Below, piece by piece: positions 1-8,129 of a DNA stretch of 16,790 nt. The position numbers and the translations under genes are program-made. This DNA is from Zancudomyces culisetae (taxonomy: Eukaryota > Kickxellomycota > Harpellomycetes > Harpellales > Legeriomycetaceae). Under the pieces are notes generated by a model. The model made no database searches. It saw nothing but the letters and a program-made list of their open reading frames with translations, and was not told where the DNA came from. Where the stretch lies: assembly GCA_001969505.1 (NCBI GenBank), contig LSSK01001042.1, positions 1 through 16,790 of the forward strand. Direction: 5' to 3'. Every line of letters begins with the position of its first letter. Positions within the stretch are counted from its first letter, which is position 1.

Positions 1-794
1 GATAGTGCAAGCATATATACGCCTTTCCTTCAACCAACTAAGCTTTTAGTATTTTCGTATTTACCCTTTGATGAGGTTTCTGATTATATCTCCGTTTTTC
101 GACAGGTACTCGACAGTAGGTTCTCGTGCTCCTACTTTTCTCCTTAACAGAATACCGTATATCATTGCTATCTCCTTCTTGGTCTAGTTTTTTTCTCACA
201 AAAAATGTTTTTTTACCTTTTAGCAAAATGGCCATTACTATCAAACTTGATAAAAAAAAATCAAATAAATAATACCTCAAACGGGATTCGGTATAAATTT
301 GGTATGAGTATGCTGAATATATCGTTTTGAAATATCTCCTGTGATATCTGCACAGCCATCTCTGAATTACCATCCTGATCTGTAAGAATTTTAAAGATTC
401 ATTATTACTCGAATTAAATTTTATATGTAATAATCATACAAAAATCCCCCCCCCCAAAAAGAAAAAGTTTTGTACATCATAGAATTCACTTACTTTTTTT
501 GTCTGTAGGATTTTCCTGGAAAATGGTAACTATGCTAGAAATACACTTTGAGATTTCCTCGTTTGCCTAGTATAACCAATAAATTAATCAGTACTGTTGG
601 TTGCACCCGAATTTTCGCTGTACAGTTATCGGCTTATACTTTAGAAGCAAAAATAAATAGGTACACATCAGCAAAGAGAGGGCAAATACCTTATATTTGT
701 TCGATTCTGGATTTTCTAACTTCAAAATGGATTCCTTCAATGACCTGACTATCTCTGCAGGGCCTTTCGGCTTGTTCTTGAACAAAAAATTCAT
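1..794 (-). CDS. HYM1: MO25/HYM1 (CAB39-type) scaffold protein, 5' part of a multi-exon gene
   Basis: MO25/Hym1 proteins are helical-repeat scaffolds. They activate STE20/germinal-centre kinases and serve the fungal RAM/MOR morphogenesis network. Proposed minus-strand exons are 794-690, 566-494, 379-276 and 183-65, each bounded by GT and AG (introns 689-567, 493-380, 275-184). Joined, they give 133 complete codons in one frame (phases 0, 1, 0). The first residues, MNFLFKNKPKGPAEIVRSLK, match the family start (short hydrophobic leader, then P-A-x-I-V and an L-K-E-S-like helix). Exon 2 carries NEEISKCISSIV, exon 3 MAVQISQEIF ending in IPFE, and exon 4 KKEIAMIYGILLRRKVGARE then PTVEYL, all in the order seen in MO25. 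The next donor is at 64 (gtaaat). Possible acceptors at 38 or 28 would make an intron of only 27 or 37 nt, so the next exon may lie outside the window. About 40% of a typical MO25 is visible. The assignment is sure; the last splice is not. Confidence 0.88.
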
Positions 795-2146
795 TCTTGG
801 TATGAAAAATATGTACTGAAGATGAGGTTCAATGTGGTCTCTATATCTGCTTTTTTCCCCTTGTGGCCTTGGATTATTGATATTTCGCTGTTTCTAGTTG
901 CCTTTTACCTTCAACAAAACTTAGCTCGTTTAGTAAACAAATTTGGTTGTGTTTCTGGATTTATTTGTGCTGGCAGGAATAGTCAATGATCGTGTATTTT
1001 CATGTCAGCTCATTCGCTTAATCTATTGTGTGATGTTTAATTTCCCACAAATATCATTGTTTATATTTTATTGAGAATACCCAGTTATCTATCTATAAAG
1101 GCGGCTCTATATTTCAACAAGAGTTTTAATGGAAGAGAAAAAAAGAAAAAGAATAAAAAAGTCCTAAAGTTGACCGCAAAATGAGCAAAGCCTACATACA
1201 TTACCAGCCCATCACGTAGCATTTGAATTTGATTTATCCCAACATATTTAGTATTTTTTTTTTCAAGCTTAAACATTATAATTTGTATATGGTTTTTAAG
1301 CTTTTATAACCTTAAAGTTGACCCAGAAAACTAAATAAAAATATAGCGAGCATAAATAAAAATATAAAGTGTGCTGTCATTTGCTTTGTAGTATGGTACA
1401 AGTAAAAAAAACGGGTTAAGACTTTTTTGTATTATAGACATAATATATACACACACCGCCTATTACAGACACTGGTATCCTCTTTTTATTGCGCGTTATC
1501 ATGTGGACCGCGTTTGCTTTTGTCTTTTTATACCCGTTTTGCTTTACTAGTACGTTTATGTTCAGCAATATTTTGTATCAAACTATGAATGTGTGTATGG
1601 CAAGCGGCAAGTATTTAGAATACTTAAACATACAATACAAAGCAATGGAGTCAAGCCAATGAATACCAAACCCATCAGATAGATTTTGTTTCAAGGTGGT
1701 TATCATTCCGTTTGATACTCTGTATAATTTCTCATATATATGTCTATGTCCACATCTTAATCATCCAAGCTGAAGGTTAAAAATAACCAACCAAAGCTTC
1801 CACGAAGTACTTTAAATGTAATAGAAAACTATTCTATCATAAGCATACAATCCCACCCTCCCCCTTTTGCTTAGTGGTTTAACAACACTTTCTATAATTG
1901 AACAGCCAGTTCTTTTTGCAAATGTGGGCTAGATTTGGTAGCAAATTTTAGCAAATCGATCAAACAGAAATATAAAAAAAAATTTTTTTTTGCAAAGGGC
2001 AGAGAGTCAACAAATTCATCATGTACTGAAACGAAAAGAAAGACAGAGAAAGTGCGTCCCATTAAATTTGTACATTAGTGTTATTCTTGTTGGCTTGTAT
2101 TCGAAATTGAAAAGTAAAAGAGCGAAAACGTGCGAGAGAAGATCAA
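795..2146. other. Divergent intergenic region between HYM1 (-) and LAS1 (+)
   Basis: No convincing gene. The region should hold both 5' leaders and promoters. It contains many A and T runs, an 11-bp direct repeat taaagttgacc at 1165-1175 and 1313-1323, and a 14-bp direct repeat taaataaaaatata at 1332-1345 and 1353-1366. Two hydrophobic ORFs of about 55 codons (822-989 and 1501-1662, both +) resemble nothing I know. No tRNA-like structure was seen. Confidence 0.6.
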
Positions 2147-3664
2147 ATGCAGACACCAAGAATAGTTCCATGGGCAAACAAAAAGGAGTTTCTTGAAATA
2201 GGAGAGCTTTTATACGCCCCAGAAAACGAAGTTCATAAAAGGATAGAGGGTGTTGAGAGGGTAAAAATATGGAGAAGCAGAGGTAAAATTCCCGTTTCGA
2301 TTGATATAACTGCGGACCTAGTGGAGGTGTGGATACGTGACAATCACTCCAACAAGCAAAGCGTCAACCAAGGAAGCCTTTTAAGCGATACAGAACTTAG
2401 GATGATGTACGGAATGGCAATAGTAAGATTTGTGAATTTGTTGATAGATCAGGAACAAAAGGGAGTGTATGCAATGTCACTCTGGAGACTTGCAGAGCGA
2501 TTGGGGCTACCATCGTGGTTGGTAGAACTCCGACATTCAGCAACGCATGAGGCACTACCCAGTTTAAATTTATTGAGGATGGGCTGTTTGGTGTGTTTGG
2601 AATACATAAACAGGGAATACTTTAGTCTAAGCACCGGGAAAATCAATGAATTGAAAAACCAGACCATAAGGGAAATATATAATTTGTTAGTGAAATATAA
2701 AAAGGGAAAGTTGCGCTATAATCAAGTGGAGGATGCTATAGGGCTATCAGCAAACAATGGCAACAATAATTTAAATACTAAGGATGTTATTGAAATGATA
2801 GTGGTGCCACTACTACTCGATCCTAATCTGGATTTGATAGTCCCTCTCAATTCTAAAAAAAGACCAAGTTTTGGAGCTGGTAGCAAAATGAAGATTGACG
2901 CTCATACACTTGAGTTATACAAACCATTTCTTACAGGAACTCAACGAACCCAACAGACTCAACAATCACGGCAAAAAAAGAGATTACGAGGCTTCGACAC
3001 CGCTAGCGAAACCAAGCAATCTTCAGAAGGAACATTCTTTACAAATACTTTTATAAGTTCTTTAATAGAAAGGATTGTCAGTATGGATAATATGGGGAAC
3101 TCGCCGTTAAATAAGAATACTGATTTTGAGTTTTTATACCCAGCCTCCCAGAAGCGAGACAAAGGCAATAATAATTCTACTGTTGGATGTGTATACACTT
3201 GCTGGCTAAAATATTTTCTGGAATGTAATCTATCCAGTTTGGGAAGTACTCAATCGCAAAACATTTCTTTTGATCTTGATCCGGAGCATCTACTGGAGAT
3301 CTGTTTAAGAAAACCAAACGTTTTCACTCGGTTTATCTTAAAAACCTTTTGCAAGTTTGATCCATCTCTCAAAGAAGCCATTTCTCCTTTCCTTCATTAT
3401 CAGCGTAAAATGTTTCTTGACAGTCTCTTATCCAGCAAACCCAACACTTCGAACCAACAGATGGTTGACCTGCCTTCATTGTTTAGTGAATTAGAAGAGT
3501 ATCAGTCCCAGTTGACTACTCGTATCGATTCTTTCAATTCGATTTCCAAGTATGGTTCCATGTCAACTCACCCGCTTGGTATACTCCCCAATGGACAGCT
3601 ATCCGTTTTGGAGCTACCAAGCTCGATAAATCTAGATGAGTCCAGTTCTGACTCAGATAACTAA
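2147..3664 (+). CDS. LAS1: LAS1 pre-rRNA processing endoribonuclease (HEPN family)
   Basis: Las1 is the metal-independent endoribonuclease that cuts pre-rRNA at ITS2. It acts in a nucleolar complex with the polynucleotide kinase Grc3 during 60S ribosome maturation. The N-terminus MQTPRIVPW (1-9) matches the family's P-R-x-V-P-W opening and supports the start at 2147. The HEPN domain spans roughly residues 5-160. LSDTELRMMYGMAIVRFVN (79-97) and the segment from MSLWRLAERLGLPSWLVELR (110-129) are typical, followed by RHSATHE (129-135), the R-x4-H catalytic motif, and then ALPSL. The C-terminal two thirds are diverged and rich in S, N and Q, as is usual for the Grc3-binding tail. Length is 505 aa, single exon. 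Base use changes along the gene: the first half is purine-rich, the last third pyrimidine-rich. Identity is sure from the N-terminal domain. Confidence 0.93.
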   Translation: MQTPRIVPWANKKEFLEIGELLYAPENEVHKRIEGVERVKIWRSRGKIPVSIDITADLVEVWIRDNHSNKQSVNQGSLLSDTELRMMYGMAIVRFVNLLIDQEQKGVYAMSLWRLAERLGLPSWLVELRHSATHEALPSLNLLRMGCLVCLEYINREYFSLSTGKINELKNQTIREIYNLLVKYKKGKLRYNQVEDAIGLSANNGNNNLNTKDVIEMIVVPLLLDPNLDLIVPLNSKKRPSFGAGSKMKIDAHTLELYKPFLTGTQRTQQTQQSRQKKRLRGFDTASETKQSSEGTFFTNTFISSLIERIVSMDNMGNSPLNKNTDFEFLYPASQKRDKGNNNSTVGCVYTCWLKYFLECNLSSLGSTQSQNISFDLDPEHLLEICLRKPNVFTRFILKTFCKFDPSLKEAISPFLHYQRKMFLDSLLSSKPNTSNQQMVDLPSLFSELEEYQSQLTTRIDSFNSISKYGSMSTHPLGILPNGQLSVLELPSSINLDESSSDSDN

Positions 3665-3884
3665 ATGCAAAGAACCCTCTCGTTTTTGTTTTTTTTTGTT
3701 CTTGTTCTTGTTTTTGCTTTACTTTACTTTTGTCCTCGAACTCATGTTCGATTCATCATTCTCTTAATACTCGAAAGCCATGTAAATATATCCACATCGA
3801 TCTTTGCTCTTCCCAACATCCACATACATTTTTTCTACCCCAGTTTGGCAAGGCTTATGACTTTTGTGACTTTACTTTTTTTAA

Positions 3885-3890
3885 AATAAA
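3885..3890 (+). terminator. Candidate polyadenylation signal of LAS1
   Basis: AATAAA lies about 220 nt after the LAS1 stop codon, inside an A-rich tract that follows T/C-rich DNA. Position and sequence fit a eukaryotic poly(A) signal. The hexamer is common by chance in AT-rich DNA, so support is modest. Confidence 0.35.
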
Positions 3891-4714
3891 AAAAAGATAT
3901 CGATATTACGCTTGCCATACAACGAAAATGACTACAAAGTCTAAGAGTCCTTGAAGCATGATGACTTGGGATTGTTGTATCAATATTAGCTAATATGGTT
4001 TCCTGCTGATAATGTATGCAATATAGCGGAAAGTTTTATTATGACCACTTGGGAACAATCTGATTCGGAGACAAAATAACCAATGAAGATGAAAATGCAT
4101 TTCTTTCTTTTAGTTCGTGTTATTCCTAAACTGGAATGTTCCTCAACAGGTGTTGTTGGCGTCTGGTTTACTTGCTCTTCATTCCAGAGCACGAATTTGA
4201 CCAACTCGAACATAAACCATTTTTTCCATTCCAATTTTTTTTTCGGGACTTAGCTTGTTGAAATGTGGAGTTGAAAATTGGAGAATTTGGCATTTATTCT
4301 CTCATTTGTTCAAGATTTTATTTGTCAAGGTAAACCCTAGACAATCAGTGGCAATCGTGATTGTGTTGCCAATTCCAAAGTTATGAAAAAAGAATGAAAA
4401 TATTGCCGTAGAACGTTTGTTTTTCGTTGTTTTGGCTTGTTTAGCACCTTGGATACTTCAGTGATAACCACTAGTTGGGAATATTTAGCAAAATCCAAGC
4501 CCCAAATTAACGCAAGATATTGAATAAAACTCAACTACAGTTGCGGTTTGTAACATGATTGATACCTATAAAGAAGTTGCTCCATACCATTTTTCAATTT
4601 CTGCATTTCACACACCTTTGTTTTGGAGCATGAGGAATACAAGGTTATACCTACAGATTATGGTGCCATATTTATGAGGTATAATCATCTACTACAATCT
4701 TATATGTAATGGGG

Positions 4715-4723
4715 TATATAAAT
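4715..4723 (+). promoter_or_regulatory. Candidate TATA box of the LPMO-like gene
   Basis: TATATAAAT lies about 300 nt before the start codon at 5017 and just upstream of an 8-bp inverted repeat. It is the best TATA-like match in this flank. The distance would imply a 5' leader of about 270 nt. AT-rich background makes chance matches likely. Confidence 0.3.
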
Positions 4724-4725
4724 GT

Positions 4726-4753
4726 ATCCTATTAAACCCTTATAGAATAGGAT
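4726..4753. repeat. Inverted repeat, 8-bp arms, upstream of the LPMO-like gene
   Basis: Arms ATCCTATT (4726-4733) and AATAGGAT (4746-4753) are exact reverse complements separated by 12 bases. They start 2 bases after the candidate TATA box. This could be a dimeric transcription-factor site, or chance. Confidence 0.35.
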
Positions 4754-5016
4754 GTTCATTTGGAACATTAAATATCTTTAAACATAAATTAGCATTCTGT
4801 AAAATAACAACTCCAAATTTTTTATAAAAAAAAAGTGCAAAGGGTCCTGCAGCGGTCTGAGTTATAGCTTAATCACGTATAGCATAACCTGAAATTTACA
4901 ATATACTACTTGGATACAGACTATCTTTGAAAAAACATATACGGATAATACGTTTTTGTCTGGGTATCACAGGAAGAAAATAGACTAATAATCAACAAGT
5001 AATTCATATCGGAGAA

Positions 5017-5793
5017 ATGTTTGCAGAGAAACTGATATGCTGGATAATCGCAGTATCGATTACCGTAAACGCACATAGCATGCTTAAATATCCCTTACCC
5101 AGAGGGAATTTACGAACTTTTGGAACATGTGGAGCTGGTCAAGGATGTAAAGGTCCCTGTGACGATTCTAGGGACTCACAAGCTCAAAAGTTCAAATATT
5201 TGACACCCAGTATTTATAGGAGAGGACAAAATATAACAGTAAAATGGGGCCGACAAAATCACCCCGGAGGATTTATTAGGCTAGCAATAGCCAGATATCA
5301 GGATTCAGATAACTGGGGTAGCTTTAACGAAGGGGTTATTAAATATACATGCTATGAAACCAACTGCGGTCCAGATAATCCAAATAACACTAACTGGGGA
5401 GTACTGGCTGGTCCAGGGTCGCAGGAGTGTTCAACAGTGATAACCATCCCCGATTATCTAAATGACGATATGTATACACTGCAGTGGATGTGGTACGGCG
5501 GTGGCGTGTTTTATTACCAAACCAATAAAAGTTTTGGGGAATACTATAGCTGCACGGATTTTAGGGTTACTGGTGGAAGTAAAACTTCGAGCGTAAAACC
5601 AGCCCCGGTATTCAAAGGTGGTGATATTATGTATCCCCACGAGGATGTGTGTAGGTATTGGGGAAGTAACAAAGTTGGTGATTGCAATTTTGGCACCAGA
5701 AAGCCAACACCTATACCAGGCAACTTATTGTCCAATACCCTTGAGCCCTGTATGGTTGGACCACCAAAAAAAGGCAAGCCGTTTGGATTTTAA
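5017..5793 (+). CDS. Secreted LPMO-like (His-brace) copper protein
   Basis: The predicted role is a secreted copper-dependent lytic polysaccharide monooxygenase or a relative. A hydrophobic signal peptide (1-19, ending VNA) is followed directly by H20, so the mature protein would begin with histidine, as the copper histidine brace needs. H20 opens H-S-M-L-K-Y-P-x-P-R-G, like the H-x-x-M-x-x-P-x-R start of chitin-binding type-4/LPMO domains. The likely second brace histidine is H82 in NHPGGFIRLAI. The likely axial aromatic is Y177 or Y176 in YYSCTDFRV (176-184). Cysteines at 38, 44, 48, 112, 117, 138 and 179 suggest disulphides, and YTCYETNCGP (110-119) is a distinctive segment. A cysteine-containing tail follows, ending in a basic P-P-K-K-G-K stretch. 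There is no linker, carbohydrate-binding module or GPI signal. Length is 258 aa, single exon. I cannot place it in a numbered AA family, and the substrate (chitin, glucan or other) is unknown. Confidence 0.78.
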   Translation: MFAEKLICWIIAVSITVNAHSMLKYPLPRGNLRTFGTCGAGQGCKGPCDDSRDSQAQKFKYLTPSIYRRGQNITVKWGRQNHPGGFIRLAIARYQDSDNWGSFNEGVIKYTCYETNCGPDNPNNTNWGVLAGPGSQECSTVITIPDYLNDDMYTLQWMWYGGGVFYYQTNKSFGEYYSCTDFRVTGGSKTSSVKPAPVFKGGDIMYPHEDVCRYWGSNKVGDCNFGTRKPTPIPGNLLSNTLEPCMVGPPKKGKPFGF

Positions 5794-5816
5794 CTGCAAC
5801 CACTACTCATGCCAAG

Positions 5817-5835
5817 TATATATATATATATATAT
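5817..5835. repeat. (TA)9 microsatellite
   Basis: Nine TA units start 23 bases after the stop codon of the LPMO-like gene and run into a T tract (about 5835-5844). It lies in the presumed 3' untranslated region. Confidence 0.8.
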
Positions 5836-6004
5836 TTTTTTTTTGTTGCGAAGTTTCCGACTTTTTTAGATTTGATTCTGGATGAAAAATCATTTAAAAA
5901 GTAGGAACATGTATACTGTCATTGTATAACCTCTTTTTCTATAGATGTTTTTGTATAGCGTCACCCAATGCTGGGTATTCATAGTATGCAGCATGTGTAT
6001 ATAA

Positions 6005-6010
6005 AATAAA
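6005..6010 (+). terminator. Candidate polyadenylation signal of the LPMO-like gene
   Basis: AATAAA lies about 210 nt after the stop at 5793, a spacing close to that of the candidate signal behind LAS1. Chance occurrence cannot be excluded in AT-rich DNA. Confidence 0.33.
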
Positions 6011-6437
6011 GTGCGAATCCATGGTGTAAATGTCTACGGGCTGCTCACTGGGGTTTTCAAATGCACATTGAGATAAAAATTATTGACCTTGTTTCCGGTT
6101 GCCAAGTAGAGTTCGAATTAGAAATGGATAACAAAATTATCACGATTGATTCACTCTTCTAACAATGTTAAAACACAAGTATCTGGCCAAAAAAAAAAAG
6201 TTATGAAAAATCGAGGTTGGTTTCAAATTAGTACATAAAAAACACAAAATCAGATGCATGTGGAACTCAAAACTTAATTATTGGAAATTGGAAGGGGCAG
6301 TGGAGGAGGGGGGTGAATATGCAATTAAAATATCCATTTTGTTTTGCAATAAATAGCTGGTCTGTGGGGAGGGATGGAAGGCCCAGGTTTTGTGAACAGT
6401 TTTTCTTTATCAACAGTTAATGGTATATCACTGTACT

Positions 6438-6446
6438 TATAAAAAA
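6438..6446 (+). promoter_or_regulatory. Candidate TATA box of the SDR gene
   Basis: TATAAAAAA lies about 54 nt upstream of the SDR start codon, which would imply a very short 5' leader. Weak support. Confidence 0.28.
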
Positions 6447-6499
6447 GGCAAATATAAATATTAAAAAACCAGATCACATAGCAGGTAGAAAGAAGGAAA

Positions 6500-7548
6500 A
6501 TGACCATTAAAGACAAGGTAGCAATTGTAACAGGGGCGGCACGGGGATTTGGCAAAAGAATCGCCGAAGTTATTGTTGAGAAAGGGTAAGATATTAGTAA
6601 TCGCTCTTTTTGCAACTTGTAGTGGCTATGCCCGTGGTGATAATGTGTACTGTGTATGCATGTATCCACTTATAAATATAGTTGAAATGAATCTCAGTTT
6701 AGACTAAAAAACAAACTATACACAAAAAAAAATAGCGGCAAGGTTATTGTTTCGGATATTCTAGATGGTGAAGATGTAGCAAGACAGCTAAACGAGGCTA
6801 AAGGGTAATACATGTGACAATAAAATCGATTTCTACCTTAGAAATCAGTTTTAGTACTTTGGCTGTGATACGAACCTTGTGCATACAAGATAAAAATATT
6901 TATTTTATTCTCTTATACCTAAATAGAAAAAAGGTGGCAGTATTTGTAAAGTGTGATGTCTCAAAAACTGAAGATCTAGAAAAGACATTAAGCCTTGCAA
7001 TTTCTGAGTTTGGAAGATTGGATATTCTTGTAAACAACGCAGGAATCGGCGGAACACCAGTTTGGGGTGACAAGGACAGCCGAATGTTGAGGAAAACAAT
7101 TGAAGTGGATCTTATATCTGTTATAGATTTTACACGCCTAGCAGTAGCCTACTGGAACACACTTCCCTGCGGAGAAAACGAGACTGTCGGTGTTGTGGTA
7201 AACGTCGCATCCAACATGGCGTTTTTCCCAGCATCTACAGGGCCAGCATACGGGCCAGCCAAAGCAGGCGTTGTTAACTTTACAGCTACTTGTGCGTCAC
7301 TGTATCCAAAAATCAGGGTCAACGCTGTTGCACCAAACTATGCAGACACAGACATGTTGAGACGCGCACTTTCGGCTGGAGGTAACAATTTGAATGTCAT
7401 TAAGAAGAACGCCGTTTTGACGGTAGATGAGGTGGTTGATAACATGATACGATGTATTGAAGATGAGTCACTCGTTGGTGATACCATTAAACTCATTGCG
7501 GGAAAACCACCACTCGTTCATAAGCAAAGAAAGGCAGCAAAGTTATAA
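6500..7548 (+). CDS. Classical short-chain dehydrogenase/reductase, 15-PGDH-like, three exons
   Basis: This is a probable NAD(H)-dependent alcohol or ketone oxidoreductase. Exons are 6500-6585, 6736-6804 and 6927-7548. The introns (6586-6735, gtaag...atag; 6805-6926, gtaat...atag) are both phase 2 and each splits a glycine codon. The joined frame encodes 258 aa, a normal classical-SDR length. The Rossmann motif is T11-G-A-A-R-G-F-G18. D36 at the end of the second strand favours NAD over NADP. C-D-V is at 61-63 and N-N-A-G at 88-91. Catalytic S147, Y160 and K164 have the usual 13- and 4-residue spacings (AYGPAKAG at 159-166). FGRLDILVNNAG, the LISVI helix and a C-terminal segment with IEDESLVGDTIKL resemble 15-hydroxyprostaglandin dehydrogenase and fungal relatives. 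The asparagine of the N-S-Y-K tetrad appears to be D113 (VDLISV). The ATG at 6814 is intronic and not a start. Substrate unknown. Confidence 0.88.
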
Positions 7549-8129
7549 TGTGTTTGTGTTTCATCTTCAAAGTCGCTGATTTTGCTGGGGTTTGCTGGTT
7601 TATAATTTGATTTTTTTTTCACTTGGTTTTGCTGTTTTTTTTTAAAAAAATATAAGGAGTGCTGATAATTGTTTGAGAGCTTCACGGTGAACTATTAAAA
7701 TGGCTAGCTCTGATCCAGTTTCCAAAAAAAGCACACTAATTGTGTGTTGAAATTCATGGGGATGTGTTTTTTCTACTAGAGAGACGAAACCGGTACGCCT
7801 GGTCTGCTGAATGTACAAGTGTGAGGATAAGTGGGAGCAAGGGTGTGTACCTTCATCATCAAGCTAGAGCAAGTGTTTTTTTGTGTCTTGGAGTTGGTGT
7901 AAGCGAGGTTTTGTAGTTCAGCCATTTAGCCAGCAAATCTACAAGCAGATTGGTGTTTTGAATGTTCCATTTATAATTACCACTAATTTGTTCTGGATGC
8001 TGAGCAAAGAATACGATTAAAAAAATACAAACTTTGGGTTGTTAAATCTGGGTTATTTAACAAAAAGCGAATATATAATGCAGTCTTGATTTTTTTTCAA
8101 AGTCAGGCAGATATAGAAACCGTAAAGAG
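7549..8129. other. Intergenic region between the SDR and Nudix genes
   Basis: No gene seen. It has T tracts near 7611-7642 (SDR 3' flank) and a TATATAAT at 8072-8079 about 50 nt before the Nudix start. Nothing else is recognisable. Confidence 0.55.
8072..8079 (+). promoter_or_regulatory. Candidate TATA box of the Nudix gene
   Basis: TATATAAT lies about 50 nt before the start codon at 8130. It would give a very short leader. Weak evidence in AT-rich DNA. Confidence 0.22.

Larger units (their letters stand above)
3665..5016. other. Intergenic region, LAS1 3' flank and LPMO-like gene 5' flank
   Basis: No gene supported. The first about 220 bases are C/T-rich, with T runs, and end in an A-rich stretch with AATAAA. 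The rest is AT-rich. Minus-strand ORFs of 82 codons (3986-4234) and 65 codons (4337-4534) show no recognisable domain and no splice continuation that I could find. The 300 bases before 5017 hold a TATATAAAT and an 8-bp inverted repeat, listed separately. Confidence 0.55.
5794..6499. other. Intergenic region, LPMO-like 3' flank and SDR 5' flank
   Basis: No gene seen. It contains a TA dinucleotide run and T tract just after the stop at 5793, a candidate AATAAA at 6005-6010, and a TATAAAAAA at 6438-6446 ahead of the SDR start. A 114-codon minus-strand ORF at 6325-6669 overlaps the first exon and first intron of the SDR and is judged a shadow. Confidence 0.55.

Noticed and set aside
446-455. C10 run on the + strand near the left end
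   Set aside because: It lies inside HYM1 intron 2 (G10 on the coding strand). A simple homopolymer with no further structure, not reported as a separate finding.
822-1662. Two hydrophobic + strand ORFs of about 55 codons (822-989, 1501-1662)
   Set aside because: They lie in the divergent promoter region. T-rich DNA gives hydrophobic translations by chance, and there is no further support.
3986-4534. Two minus-strand ORFs (82 and 65 codons) between LAS1 and the LPMO-like gene
   Set aside because: I looked for splice joins as in HYM1 and found no continuous protein or known motif.
6814-6927. ATG at 6814 as the start of a 244-residue SDR
   Set aside because: This start lies inside the second intron. 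It would lose the TGxxxGxG cofactor motif, which is present in two upstream exons that join in frame.
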